Shown here: positions 35,862 to 44,171 of the stretch, piece by piece
Layout of the letters: each line of letters opens with the position of its first letter
Numbering within the stretch: position 1 is the first letter of the stretch
NCBI RefSeq assembly: GCF_030063305.1
Contig: NZ_JASISV010000001.1
Location: 124,001-188,000 of the forward strand
DNA: 64,000 nt
DNA from: Salinibacterium sp. G-O1
GTDB taxonomy: Bacteria > Actinomycetota > Actinomycetes > Actinomycetales > Microbacteriaceae
Direction: 5' to 3'
The notes under the pieces: generated by a model
What the model saw: only the letters and a program-made list of their open reading frames with translations
The model's database searches: none
Told to the model about the DNA's origin: nothing
Program-made: the position numbers and the translations under genes

Positions 35862-36839
35862 CTAGAAGCCCTCGGGGGCGCGAGGGAGGTAGTCGGCGGC
35901 GAGGCTGGCCAGCTCGTCTTCGGTCAAAGTGAGCTCAACGGAGGCGACGGCATCCGTGAGGTGGCTCGCTTTGGTCGCGCCCACGATGGGCGACGTCACG
36001 GCGGGCTGCTGGCGCACCCAGGCGAGGGCCACTTGCGCCCGCGGAACTCCGCGCTCGCGCGCGATCAGGGCCACCGCGTCGGCGATCTTGCGGTCGCCGG
36101 CCTCCTGCTGCTTGTACAACGACTTGCCAAACTCGTCGGTCTCGGAGCGGGAGGTGGAGTCATCCCAATCTCGGGTGAGCCTGCCGCGGGCCAGTGGGCT
36201 CCAGGGCAGCACGCCCACGCCCTGGTCGAGGCAATACGGGAGCATTTCACGCTCCTCCTCCCGGTTGAGCAGGTTGTACTGATCCTGCATCGACACGAAC
36301 CGGGTGAACCCTCCGAGGTCGGCAGTGTGCTGCGCCGTGGCGAAGTGCCACGCGAACATGGATGAGGCACCGATGTAGCGCGCCTTGCCGGCCTTGACCA
36401 CGTCGTGCAGTGCCTCCATGGTCTCTGCGATCGGGGTCAGCGGATCCCAGCGGTGGATCTGGTACAGGTCGACGTGATCGGTGCCGAGTCGGGTAAGACT
36501 GTGATCGATCTCGGCCAGGATGGCGCGGCGGGAGAGCCCGGCGCCGTTGGGCCCTGGCCGCATCCGCCCGTGCGCCTTCGTGGCCAGCACGTAGTCGTCC
36601 CGGTTGCTGAAATCGCGCAGCGCGCGGCCGAGGATCTCCTCACTGCTGCCATCCGAATAGACATTGGCGGTGTCGAAGGTGGTGATGCCGGCTTCGAGGG
36701 CCTGCTTGATGAGCGGACGACTGTGCTCTTCCGAGAGGGTCCACGGGTGACCACCGCGCTGCGATTCGCCGAAACTCATGCAGCCGAGGGTGATCGCGGA
36801 GACTTCGAGACCGGACTTGCCGAGACGTGCGTACTTCAT
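35862..36839 (-). CDS. Aldo/keto reductase
   Basis: A 325-residue NADPH-dependent aldo/keto reductase, YajO/Tas-like branch. The catalytic tetrad is visible as D and Y in TFDTANVYSDG, K in ATKAHG and H in LYQIHRWD; the cofactor-binding end is SPIVGATKASHL. It reduces an unknown carbonyl compound. ATG 36839 has AAAGG seven bases upstream. It is convergent with clpB and 34 bases downstream of the nitroreductase gene, with which it may share a promoter. Confidence 0.92.
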   Translation of the reverse strand: MKYARLGKSGLEVSAITLGCMSFGESQRGGHPWTLSEEHSRPLIKQALEAGITTFDTANVYSDGSSEEILGRALRDFSNRDDYVLATKAHGRMRPGPNGAGLSRRAILAEIDHSLTRLGTDHVDLYQIHRWDPLTPIAETMEALHDVVKAGKARYIGASSMFAWHFATAQHTADLGGFTRFVSMQDQYNLLNREEEREMLPYCLDQGVGVLPWSPLARGRLTRDWDDSTSRSETDEFGKSLYKQQEAGDRKIADAVALIARERGVPRAQVALAWVRQQPAVTSPIVGATKASHLTDAVASVELTLTEDELASLAADYLPRAPEGF

Positions 36840-36873
36840 CGTGAGCCTTTCTTCGGATGGGAGATTAGCGCGG

Positions 36874-37461
36874 CTAGGCGAACACCAGTACCAGGTCGTC
36901 GAGCGATGCGCGCTCGCGCCCTGCAACCTCGCGGGCCTGGTATCGCTCATCCAATTCTGAAACATCCGCGATCGACCCGATCGCGGTGACGCTCACAGGA
37001 ACGAGGGAGTCGTCCAGCTCGAAGTGCTGCGCGACGGCGATTGGGTCGAAGCCGCCGATCTGGTGAACGTGCAGCCCTTCGGTGTGTGCCTGCACCGAGA
37101 GGTGAGCGAGGGACTGGCCGAGGTCGTATTCGGCCCAGCGGTATGGCTTTCCGTCGGAGTCAGCGGTCACGGCGATACCGATGACGAGCGCGGAGGCCCG
37201 AACCGCCCACGGCTGATTTCCCTCGGCGAGCATGCCCACGATGGCGTGGAACTCCGCGGTGCCGCGGCGGGCAGCAATGAAGCGCCTGGGCTGAAAATTC
37301 GCAGCAGACGGCGCCCAGCGAGCGGCCTCGAGGAGGGTGGTGAGTTGCTGATCGGTGAGCTCGGCCGTGGAGTCGAACGAGCGGGGGCTCCACCGGTCGG
37401 CGAGGACTCCGGCGATGGGATGAGCGGTGACGGCGCGACGGTCGTCAGCTGTGATGGTCAT
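36874..37461 (-). CDS. Nitroreductase-family flavoprotein
   Basis: A 195-residue FMN-dependent nitroreductase-like protein with the N-terminal DRWSPRSFDST, the FMN-binding ARWAPSAANFQPRRF and the dimer helix YDLGQSLAHLSVQAHTEGLHVHQIGGF. Such enzymes reduce quinones, nitroaromatics or enals. ATG 37461 was chosen for CAAAGG seven bases upstream; an in-frame upstream start would add non-conserved residues. It lies between the aldo/keto reductase (downstream) and a divergent alcohol dehydrogenase, so all three may serve redox detoxification. Confidence 0.88.
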   Translation of the reverse strand: MTITADDRRAVTAHPIAGVLADRWSPRSFDSTAELTDQQLTTLLEAARWAPSAANFQPRRFIAARRGTAEFHAIVGMLAEGNQPWAVRASALVIGIAVTADSDGKPYRWAEYDLGQSLAHLSVQAHTEGLHVHQIGGFDPIAVAQHFELDDSLVPVSVTAIGSIADVSELDERYQAREVAGRERASLDDLVLVFA

Positions 37462-37543
37462 GTCAATCCTTTGGGTCAGTGAGCGGGTGGGGCTCCGGTG
37501 ACCCATCACGGCAAACACACATTCTGGTCGGCGCATTCCCGCT

Positions 37544-37549
37544 TAGGCT
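37544..37549 (+). promoter_or_regulatory. -10 box of a probably leaderless promoter (alcohol dehydrogenase)
   Basis: TAGGCT lies exactly six bases before ATG 37556. Confidence 0.5.
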
Positions 37550-37555
37550 CGAATA

Positions 37556-38605
37556 ATGCGCGCAACAGTGATCCACGGTGAACGAGATGTCCGACTCGAA
37601 GAGGTTCCCGACCCCGAGTTGTCCACCGGGGGCGACGCCATCGTGAAGGTGGTCGCAGCCTGCGTGTGCGGTTCGGATCTGTGGCCGTATCGCGGAGTAA
37701 CCCCGACAGCGTCCCCGAGCCGGATCGGTCACGAGTTCATTGGCATCGTCGAATCCGTCGGCCCCGACGTCGTGACCATCAAGCCCGGCGACTTCGTCAT
37801 CGCCCCCTTCTACGACTGCGACATGACCTGCGCCAACTGCCTCAATGGCGTGAGCCCCTCATGCCTGCACGGCGGCTGGTGGGGTCGGGATGATCGGCTC
37901 GGCGGTTTCGCGGATGGCGCCCAGGGCGAGCGCGTGCGCGTGCCACATGCCGACGGATCACTTGTCGCAACGCCGGGACAGCCCGCGGATGACCTCATCC
38001 CCAGCCTGCTCACCCTCGCCGATGTCATGGGGACCGGCCACCACGCTGCGGTCTCGGCCGGAGTCACCGTCGGCAGCACCGTCGTGGTGGTTGGCGACGG
38101 CGCGGTCGGGCTGTGCGCAGTGCTGGCGGCCAAACGCCTCGGTGCCTCGCGGATCGTCGCGATGTCGCGTCACGCCGCTCGCCAGGAGGTCGCCCGCGAG
38201 TTCGGCGCGACCGACATCGTGGAGGAGCGCGGAGCCGACGGCATCGCGCGCATCAAGGAACTCTTCGATGGCATCGGCCCCGACTGCGTGCTCGAATGCG
38301 TGGGCACGACGGAGTCGATGGATCAGGCCCTGCGATCGGTGCGACCCGGGGGCACGGTCGGTTACGTCGGCGTGCCGAGCGGAGGGGCCGAGCTGCCGAT
38401 CGGGTTCATGTTCGGCAACAACATCGGGGCAAACGGCGGAGTGGCTCCCGTGCGCAACTACATCGACGAACTGCTGCCCGAGGTGCTCTCGGGAGCGATC
38501 AATCCCGGTCGTGTCTTCGATCTGGAGTTGCCGCTGGCCGAGGTGGCCGAGGCGTACGCCGCGATGGACGAGCGGCGCGCGATCAAGGTGCTGCTGCGCC
38601 CCTGA
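37556..38605 (+). CDS. Zinc-dependent alcohol dehydrogenase family protein
   Basis: A 349-residue medium-chain dehydrogenase. Catalytic zinc ligands are the Cys of CVCGSD and the His and Glu of GHEF. The structural zinc site has the four Cys in CDMTCANCLNGVSPSC. The NAD(P) fold is VVVVGDGAVGLCAVLAAKRLGA. The substrate is an unknown alcohol or aldehyde. It converges on the GntR gene, 15 bases away, and is divergent from the nitroreductase. It lacks a ribosome-binding site, in line with a leaderless start. Confidence 0.92.
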   Translation: MRATVIHGERDVRLEEVPDPELSTGGDAIVKVVAACVCGSDLWPYRGVTPTASPSRIGHEFIGIVESVGPDVVTIKPGDFVIAPFYDCDMTCANCLNGVSPSCLHGGWWGRDDRLGGFADGAQGERVRVPHADGSLVATPGQPADDLIPSLLTLADVMGTGHHAAVSAGVTVGSTVVVVGDGAVGLCAVLAAKRLGASRIVAMSRHAARQEVAREFGATDIVEERGADGIARIKELFDGIGPDCVLECVGTTESMDQALRSVRPGGTVGYVGVPSGGAELPIGFMFGNNIGANGGVAPVRNYIDELLPEVLSGAINPGRVFDLELPLAEVAEAYAAMDERRAIKVLLRP

Positions 38606-38620
38606 GCGCGTCGGCGGCGC

Positions 38621-39286
38621 TCAGGCGACCGGGATCTCGATCTCGCCGAGTACCACCATTGCCTGGCGGGCGACCACAAGGTCGTGATCGCGGACGGCCT
38701 GGAGGAGCAACTCCTGGGCCTGGATCAGGGCCTGAAGGTCGATGAACGTGGGCAGGTGCTGACCGCCGATGCTCAGGATGTGCACCACAGAGTTGATTGC
38801 TCGCTGAAGGGCGACGTTGGATGATTCCGGCGGAAGTCTGGAGAAGAAGTCTAGGTTCGTCCTCGCGAGCTCCCGGGCGTCCCGGGTGGGCACGGCGGCC
38901 AAAAAGCTCGCATTGTCGCGCATCATCACGTTGAACGCACGGGCGGGAGCGTCGGGGATCACCTCGTTGATGAGGACCGCGTAGAGGGCACGCCACACGA
39001 TGTAGGCATGCTCGGTTTGTTCGGGCGTCACATCCACAACGCGGGTGAACCTACCCGACGACGCCTCGATGAGCCCGATCTCCCGAAGGCGCTGGATCGC
39101 TTCCCTGACGGGAGTGCGTGACACCCCGAATTGTTCAGCAATCTCACCGTCGCTGATGTGCTGGCCGGGGAGGAGGGTTCCGTTCTGGATCGCCTGGAGG
39201 ATGCGATCGTAGACCGTGGTGACCACCTTGCTGGTGGTGATGACAGCAGGCACCTGCCCGAATTCCGGGTCGTTGCTGTCGTTCAT
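38621..39286 (-). CDS. GntR-family regulator, FCD subfamily
   Basis: A 221-residue FadR-like GntR protein. The winged helix (about residues 24-90) contains ISDGEIAEQFGVSRTPVREAIQRL; the helical FCD effector domain follows, with the metal/ligand histidines less obvious than usual. FCD regulators sense small organic acids. The target may be the neighbouring dehydrogenase or itself. TATGAT lies six bases before ATG 39286. Confidence 0.88.
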   Translation of the reverse strand: MNDSNDPEFGQVPAVITTSKVVTTVYDRILQAIQNGTLLPGQHISDGEIAEQFGVSRTPVREAIQRLREIGLIEASSGRFTRVVDVTPEQTEHAYIVWRALYAVLINEVIPDAPARAFNVMMRDNASFLAAVPTRDARELARTNLDFFSRLPPESSNVALQRAINSVVHILSIGGQHLPTFIDLQALIQAQELLLQAVRDHDLVVARQAMVVLGEIEIPVA

Positions 39287-39292
39287 CCTTTG

Positions 39293-39298
39293 ATCATA
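39293..39298 (-). promoter_or_regulatory. -10 box of a probably leaderless promoter (gntR)
   Basis: TATGAT on the minus strand lies exactly six bases before ATG 39286. Confidence 0.5.
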
Positions 39299-39353
39299 TG
39301 CGTTATCGGCCCACGCCTGTCCGATCGGTCAGGCATGGGTGTCGCCCCAGCCC

Positions 39354-40190
39354 CTACAGAAACATGGGCCGATCGTCATCATCGTCGAGTTCCACTGCCA
39401 GATCGACACTCACGGGCACGTGGTCGCTCGGTCCGTCGCCTTTGCGCTCCTCGCGGTGAATTTTCGGCTCAGACACCAACGCGTCGAACGCGGCGGATCC
39501 CAGGATGAAGTCGATGCGCATGCCCTCGTTGCGCGGGAATCTGAGCTGCTGGTAGTCCCAATAGGTGTAACCCTCGACACCACGGCTGCGCAGCGCATCG
39601 ATCATCCCCGCGGTCTCGAACGCCGCGAAAGCATCACGCTCCGGCTGGCTGACATGCGTGCGTCCCTCGAAGGCGGCGATGTCCCAGACATCGAAGTCGA
39701 ATGGTGCGATATTGAAATCGCCCATGAGCGCGAGGGGCTGGTCGGGATGAGCGGCCAGCCAGCCGCGAGTCTCTGCTGCCAGGTTGGCCAGCCATTCGAG
39801 CTTGTAGGGATAGTGCGCATTGTCGAGCTCGCGGCCGTTGGGCACGTACAGGCTCCACAGGCGCACACCGGCCACCGTCACCCCGAGAGCGCGGGCCTCC
39901 TGCGAAAGTGATCCGTCATCATCCGGCCGGCCGAAGCCGGGCGCACTGGCAAAGCCGACAGACACGTCCTCCATGGGCAGTCGGCTGGCGAATGCGACGC
40001 CGTTCCACTGGCTGAGCCCATGCATCTCGACCTCATACCCGGCCTCAGCGAACTGTTCGAACGGGAACTGTGACTCCTTGCACTTGATTTCCTGCATGCC
40101 GAGCACGTCGATGTCTTCACGCAGCATCCAGTCGATGACCCTGCCGGCTCGGCTTCGGATCGAGTTCACATTCCAGGTGGCAACACGCAT
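39354..40190 (-). CDS. xth: Exodeoxyribonuclease III
   Basis: A 278-residue AP endonuclease/3'-5' exonuclease of the ExoIII family. Active-site segments are ATWNVNSIRSR, MQEIKCKE (catalytic Glu), LMGDFNIAP and the terminal SDHVPVSVDL. It repairs abasic sites and blocked 3' ends. The acidic tail ELDDDDD is unusual but short. TACCGT lies six bases before ATG 40190 and no Shine-Dalgarno sequence is visible. Confidence 0.95.
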   Translation of the reverse strand: MRVATWNVNSIRSRAGRVIDWMLREDIDVLGMQEIKCKESQFPFEQFAEAGYEVEMHGLSQWNGVAFASRLPMEDVSVGFASAPGFGRPDDDGSLSQEARALGVTVAGVRLWSLYVPNGRELDNAHYPYKLEWLANLAAETRGWLAAHPDQPLALMGDFNIAPFDFDVWDIAAFEGRTHVSQPERDAFAAFETAGMIDALRSRGVEGYTYWDYQQLRFPRNEGMRIDFILGSAAFDALVSEPKIHREERKGDGPSDHVPVSVDLAVELDDDDDRPMFL

Positions 40191-40196
40191 GCTCTA

Positions 40197-40202
40197 ACGG
40201 TA
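40197..40202 (-). promoter_or_regulatory. -10 box of a probably leaderless promoter (xth)
   Basis: TACCGT on the minus strand lies exactly six bases before ATG 40190. Confidence 0.5.
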
Positions 40203-40280
40203 TCCGGAAGCGCGCGCGAGAGCCGAACCACGCCCGTGCCTCCCCCTAACTGGGCCGCGACAGCAAGGCCACCGCGCCCA

Positions 40281-40286
40281 TACCCT
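40281..40286 (+). promoter_or_regulatory. -10 box of a probably leaderless promoter (small membrane protein)
   Basis: TACCCT lies exactly six bases before GTG 40293. This is the main evidence that the small gene is real. Confidence 0.4.
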
Positions 40287-40292
40287 AAGCAC

Positions 40293-40439
40293 GTGTTATC
40301 GCGCGAAGAACGTGTGGATGACGACTCCGCCTCCGCCACCCGCAGGGAAACGAAGTGTGCCATGGTCGTCACCATTGTCGCGCTCGCGGCGATCGTCATC
40401 GCCAGCCTGCTGCTCGTCTTCGCCGACTTTCTCGAGTGA
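40293..40439 (+). CDS. Small single-span membrane protein, hypothetical
   Basis: A 48-residue protein: a charged start (SREERVDDDSASATRRETK), then one membrane segment (about residues 23-43, CAMVVTIVALAAIVIASLLL) and a short acidic end. I do not recognise it. The charged-then-hydrophobic pattern, the lack of another gene in the gap between xth and pyrE, and a TANNNT box six bases before GTG 40293 support it. A longer frame from GTG 40236 would add a Pro-rich stretch with no start signal. It is 31 bases before pyrE. Confidence 0.45.
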   Translation: MLSREERVDDDSASATRRETKCAMVVTIVALAAIVIASLLLVFADFLE

Positions 40440-40458
40440 AGTGCGGGGAATCAGTCGC

Positions 40459-40464
40459 TAGTCT
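40459..40464 (+). promoter_or_regulatory. -10 box of a probably leaderless promoter (pyrE)
   Basis: TAGTCT lies exactly six bases before GTG 40471, the same hexamer and spacing as at dcd and crtE. Confidence 0.55.
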
Positions 40465-40470
40465 GGAACC

Positions 40471-41022
40471 GTGACGGACGCCAGGCAGCAGCTCATTGAC
40501 TACATCTCGGCCGATGCCGTGTTCCATGGTGACTTCACGCTCACCAGCGGCAAGAAGGCGAGCTACTACGTCGACCTGCGCAGAGTGAGTCTCGACCACA
40601 GGGTTGCGCCCCTCATCGGCCAGGTGATGCTCGACCTCATCGCCGACGTTGCTGACGTAAGCGCCGTAGGCGGGATGACCATGGGAGCCGATCCCGTCGC
40701 ATCCGCGATCATGCACCAGGGTGCTGCGCGAGGCCTCTCGTACGATGCCTTCGTTGTGCGCAAGGAGCCGAAGGACCACGGTCGCGGCAAGCAGGTCGAA
40801 GGGCCCGATCTTGCGGGACAGCGTGTCATTGTGCTGGAAGACACATCGACGACGGGTGGTTCCCCGCTCGCCGCCGTCGAGGCCCTCCTCAAAGTCGGAG
40901 CCGAGATCGCCGCGGTCGCGGTCGTCGTCGACCGCGATACTGGCGCTCGCGAACGGATCGAAGCCGCCGGTTACCCCTACCTCGCTGCCATTGGATTGGC
41001 GGATCTGGGTCTCGCCCCATGA
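40471..41022 (+). CDS. pyrE: Orotate phosphoribosyltransferase
   Basis: A 183-residue enzyme that joins orotate to PRPP in pyrimidine synthesis. Family segments are FTLTSGKKASYYVDLRR, VGGMTMGADPVASAI, the lysine loop VVRKEPKDHGRGKQVEG and the PRPP-binding VIVLEDTSTTGGSPL. GTG 40471 has TAGTCT six bases upstream. Its stop overlaps the start of the next gene by four bases. Confidence 0.95.
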   Translation: MTDARQQLIDYISADAVFHGDFTLTSGKKASYYVDLRRVSLDHRVAPLIGQVMLDLIADVADVSAVGGMTMGADPVASAIMHQGAARGLSYDAFVVRKEPKDHGRGKQVEGPDLAGQRVIVLEDTSTTGGSPLAAVEALLKVGAEIAAVAVVVDRDTGARERIEAAGYPYLAAIGLADLGLAP

Positions 41023-42209
41023 CGGACGGTTCGGACGAACCTGGCGGCTTCCGGTGGAACCTGACACCGACGAGCCACAAAGGCACTGATCCAGCGCCCG
41101 AGCCAGCGGCGACGACACCCGAGGCGCCGGCGCCGACACCCGAACCAGAGGCCACACAGGCGATCGCTGTTATCCCCGCGGATGATTGGGATGTGCCAAC
41201 CGCTGCGTCTCCCGTCGTCGGTCGCTCCGTCTTCCCCCTGGCGCCGCCGACACAGCCGCCGCCCTACATGCCACCTGTCTCAGCGCGACAGCTTCCGCCC
41301 CCTCTCGACAGTGCGATGACCGGGGTGACCGAGTTGCTGGCTGCCCACCCCGTCGGACTGCCTGATCCCGTCAACGAGGGCCTCGAGTCATCCGACATCG
41401 ACGTGATCTTCGGGGAGTCGAAGTTCGTCAACTACGACACTCCTGTCGACTCGGGTTATCCGACCCCCACGACGGCGATGCCACCCACGCTGGTTCAGCC
41501 CCCGGAGTATGCGCGAGAGCAGGTGTGGCCCGCGGTTGCCGCACAATCGGGTTTTCAGAGTGCCTACACGCCGCTTCCCTTCGGGACACCGTCCCCGGTG
41601 TCGACTGTCGCACTGTACGAGGGGCCACGTCGTGCGGCGCCGAACGTCATGCCCCGATCGCAGAAGATTCTCATTGGTGCAGCTGGTGGCCTGGTGGCTG
41701 TGCTGGCCCTCGTTGCGCTTTTCCTGCTCGGGATGCGGATCGGCGGCGGATCGGCAGTCACCGAGGCCGTCGCCACCCCGGCCCCGGAGCCGATTGCGAC
41801 CCAGTCCGCCCCGGCGGTGGGTCCATTAGCCGACGGGGACCATGCGTGGGACGAATTGCTTGGGGGTGAATGCCTCACGGCATATGAGTCACCGTGGCAG
41901 GACACCTACACGGTGATCGATTGCGCCGAACCTCACACCGGCCAGCTGCTGTCGAAGTCGACACTTCCGGATGACTCAGCGGCCACGTACCCGTCAGAGA
42001 CCGAGCTGCAGTCGAGAATAACGCTCGAATGCTCAGCAACCACGGTTCTGGACTATGCCGCGGCCGAGGCATACGACGACATCCAGCTTGACTCGAGCTT
42101 CCCCGCCACCCCCAAAGCATGGGCCGCGGGCGAGCGAAACACGTACTGCTTCGTTACGCGCGCGGGTGGTGGCGACCTGGAAGGGTCACTCGCGGTACCG
42201 ACCGCCTGA
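41019..42209 (+). CDS. Single-span membrane protein with septum-formation-like extracellular domain
   Basis: A 396-residue protein. Residues about 1-215 are a disordered, Pro/Thr/Ala-rich cytoplasmic region (PAPEPAATTPEAPAPTPEPE). One membrane segment follows at about 217-240 (GAAGGLVAVLALVALFLLG), then a linker and an external domain of about 120 residues with GECLTAYESPW, VIDCAEPHTGQLLS and later cysteines. The Cys pattern and C-x-x-PH motif resemble the Pfam Septum_form domain, whose role is unclear. It is translationally coupled to pyrE, which says little about its function. Confidence 0.7.
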   Translation: MTDGSDEPGGFRWNLTPTSHKGTDPAPEPAATTPEAPAPTPEPEATQAIAVIPADDWDVPTAASPVVGRSVFPLAPPTQPPPYMPPVSARQLPPPLDSAMTGVTELLAAHPVGLPDPVNEGLESSDIDVIFGESKFVNYDTPVDSGYPTPTTAMPPTLVQPPEYAREQVWPAVAAQSGFQSAYTPLPFGTPSPVSTVALYEGPRRAAPNVMPRSQKILIGAAGGLVAVLALVALFLLGMRIGGGSAVTEAVATPAPEPIATQSAPAVGPLADGDHAWDELLGGECLTAYESPWQDTYTVIDCAEPHTGQLLSKSTLPDDSAATYPSETELQSRITLECSATTVLDYAAAEAYDDIQLDSSFPATPKAWAAGERNTYCFVTRAGGGDLEGSLAVPTA

Positions 42210-42221
42210 CCGCTCGCCCGG

Positions 42222-43022
42222 CTAGTCGAGTTCAGTTTCGACCGGTTCTGCCGACAGCAAATCCGCGACGCTGTTCAGGATCTCGTCTGGACGGAACGGG
42301 TACTTGTCGATCTCGGCCTGGTCGCTGATGCCGGTGAGCACCAGGATCGTGTGCAGTCCCGCCTCGATCCCGGCAACGATGTCTGTGTCCATTCGGTCGC
42401 CGATCATGCCGGTGTTCTCGCTGTGAGCGCCGATCTTGTTCATGGCCGAGCGGAACATCATCGGGTTCGGCTTGCCGACCACGTACGGTTCCTTGCCGGT
42501 GGCCTTCGTGATGAGGGCAGCGACGGCGCCGGTGGCAGGCAGGGGCCCGTCTGCGCTTGGGCCGGTGGCATCCGGGTTCGTCACAATGAATCTGGAGCCG
42601 GCCCCGATAAGCCTGATGGCTTTGGTGATGGCCTCGAACGAGTAGTTGCGCGTTTCGCCGATGACGACGTAGTCGGGGTCGCTCTCGGTCATGATGAAAC
42701 CGGCCTCGTGCAGGGCCGTCGTGATGCCCGCCTCGCCAATGACGAACGCGGTGCCTCCCGGCATCTGCGACTTGAGGAAGTCGGCCGTGGCAAGTGCGGA
42801 GGTCCAGATCGATTCCTCGGGCACGTGCAGGCCGGAGGCACGTAGTCGGGCACTCAGGTCGCGCGGGGTGAAGATCGAATTATTGGTGAGCACGAGGTAG
42901 GGCTTGCCCTCGTCGCGCCACTGCTGCAGCAGGTCGGAGGCGCCAGGAATCGGCTGGTTCTCGTGGACGAGAACGCCATCCATGTCGGTTAGCCAGCACT
43001 CGATCTCGCCGCGATCACTCAT
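42222..43022 (-). CDS. HAD-IIA family sugar-phosphate phosphatase (NagD-like)
   Basis: A 266-residue HAD hydrolase with motif I LTDMDGVLVHE, motif II VLTNNS, the capping domain typical of NagD/pNPPase (subclass IIA) and motif IV MIGDRMDTDIVAG. It removes phosphate from small sugar phosphates or nucleotides. TACGAT six bases before ATG 43022 suggests a leaderless mRNA. It converges on the pyrE operon and is 23 bases downstream of the methyltransferase gene. Confidence 0.9.
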   Translation of the reverse strand: MSDRGEIECWLTDMDGVLVHENQPIPGASDLLQQWRDEGKPYLVLTNNSIFTPRDLSARLRASGLHVPEESIWTSALATADFLKSQMPGGTAFVIGEAGITTALHEAGFIMTESDPDYVVIGETRNYSFEAITKAIRLIGAGSRFIVTNPDATGPSADGPLPATGAVAALITKATGKEPYVVGKPNPMMFRSAMNKIGAHSENTGMIGDRMDTDIVAGIEAGLHTILVLTGISDQAEIDKYPFRPDEILNSVADLLSAEPVETELD

Positions 43023-43028
43023 GCGGCC

Positions 43029-43034
43029 ATCGTA
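43029..43034 (-). promoter_or_regulatory. -10 box of a probably leaderless promoter (HAD phosphatase)
   Basis: TACGAT on the minus strand lies exactly six bases before ATG 43022, inside the 23-base gap to the methyltransferase gene. Confidence 0.5.
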
Positions 43035-43045
43035 CCGGGGGCACC

Positions 43046-43924
43046 CTACGAGAACGTTGCCCTGTCGCCGAGCCTGGACCGCATCACCGTGATCGCATCG
43101 GGATTCTCATCGACCAGCACAAAGCGGCGGTCGAGCGCGCTCGCCGCAGCGCCCGTCGTGCCGCTGCCCGCGAAGAAGTCGAGCACCCAGTCGCCGGGAG
43201 CACTGGAGGCCTGGATGATGCGGCGAACGACCCCTTCCGGCTTCTGGGTGGCGTATCCCGTCTTCTCCCTGCCGGTGGGCGAGACGATGGTGTGCCACCA
43301 CACGTCGGTCGGAAGCTTGCCGCGAGCGGCCTTCTCGGCGGTGACCAGACCCGGCGCCATGTAGGGCTCGCGGTCGACCGCCAGGTTGTCGAAGTAGTAG
43401 GTCTTCGGGTTCTTGACGTAGACGAGGATCGTGTCGTGCTTCGATGGCCACTTCTTTGTGGCCCTCGCTCCGTAGTCGTACGCCCAGATGATCTCGTTGA
43501 GAAAGTTGTCGCGGCCGAACAGGGCATCGAGGATGACCTTGGCGTAGTGGGATTCGCGGTAGTCGAGGTGCAGGTAGAGGGTTCCACGGTCATCCAGCAG
43601 CCGCCAGGCCTCGATGAGTCTCGGCTCCAGGAACGCCCAGTAGTCGGCGAATGTGTCGTCGTATTTGGTCAGGGTGCCCTTGACGGTCTCGTAGCTTCGA
43701 CCCTGGAATCCGGTGCGGACTCCGTTGGTGCTGCGCACTGTCTTGATCGAGGTTCGTGTCTGCGTTCGACCGGTGTTGAAGGGAGGGTCGAGATAGATGA
43801 GTCTGAAACTCTCATCGGGCAGTGCCGCAATCACGGGGAGGTTGTCGCCGTGGATGACGAGGTTGGGTCCGTCGGGCGTCCAGGGCGTGCTCCCCGGTGT
43901 GGCGGGGGCGAGGTCCAGGTCCAT
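43046..43924 (-). CDS. Orphan site-specific DNA methyltransferase, beta class
   Basis: A 292-residue DNA methyltransferase. The catalytic motif IV IYLDPPFNTGR comes first (about residue 46), and the SAM-binding motif I DFFAGSGTTGAA comes late (about residue 250), the beta-class order shared by M.HinfI and CcrM. DPPF points to N6-adenine methylation, although N4-cytosine cannot be excluded. No restriction endonuclease is next to it, so it may serve regulation or be a solitary remnant. The recognition site cannot be read from the sequence. TAATCT lies six bases before ATG 43924. A repeat cluster lies directly upstream. Confidence 0.9.
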   Translation of the reverse strand: MDLDLAPATPGSTPWTPDGPNLVIHGDNLPVIAALPDESFRLIYLDPPFNTGRTQTRTSIKTVRSTNGVRTGFQGRSYETVKGTLTKYDDTFADYWAFLEPRLIEAWRLLDDRGTLYLHLDYRESHYAKVILDALFGRDNFLNEIIWAYDYGARATKKWPSKHDTILVYVKNPKTYYFDNLAVDREPYMAPGLVTAEKAARGKLPTDVWWHTIVSPTGREKTGYATQKPEGVVRRIIQASSAPGDWVLDFFAGSGTTGAAASALDRRFVLVDENPDAITVMRSRLGDRATFS

Positions 43925-43930
43925 GTTGCG

Positions 43931-43936
43931 AGATTA
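43931..43936 (-). promoter_or_regulatory. -10 box of a probably leaderless promoter (DNA methyltransferase)
   Basis: TAATCT on the minus strand lies exactly six bases before ATG 43924. Confidence 0.55.
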
Positions 43937-43967
43937 ACAGGTGCCGCCATGTCCGGGTGCGGCTCCC

Positions 43968-44036
43968 ACCCAGGGTCCCCGTGCCCTCACACCCAGGGTC
44001 CCCGTGCCCTCACACCCAAGGTCCCCGTGCCCTCAC
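43968..44036. repeat. Tandem repeat, 23 bp x 3
   Basis: Units start at 43968, 43991 and 44014, each of the form ACCCAGGGTCCCCGTGCCCT plus CAC; the third has A for the first G of the GGG run. A fourth unit starts at 44037 and is cut off after ACCCA by the palindrome. The order, tandem array then AATGAAGGAGA palindrome, copies that at 7415-7536. Confidence 0.9.
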
Positions 44037-44040
44037 ACCC

Positions 44041-44116
44041 AAATGAAGGAGAAACCGTTCTCTGGATGCCGCGCTGCTGGGCTCCGTGGCATCCGCTCGA
44101 GAAATCTCCTTCATTT
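44041..44116. repeat. Interrupted palindrome, AATGAAGGAGA family, copy 2
   Basis: AAATGAAGGAGA (44041-44052) and TCTCCTTCATTT (44105-44116) are 12-bp inverted arms. An inner pair GGATGCC/GGCATCC makes it a nested palindrome like that at 7600-7686. It lies in the 247-base gap between the divergent methyltransferase and RNA methyltransferase genes. It ends 43 bases before the TAGCCT box at 44159, the likely promoter of the latter. Confidence 0.85.
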
Positions 44117-44171
44117 GGTTGGTGGGTCGCGGGGCGCGGCGGAGTGCGCGAGCGCCGGTAGCCTCGAGTGC

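Noticed and set aside
43968-44116. Possible CRISPR array from 23-bp repeats
   Set aside because: The units are directly contiguous with no spacers, there are only three, and no cas gene is near.
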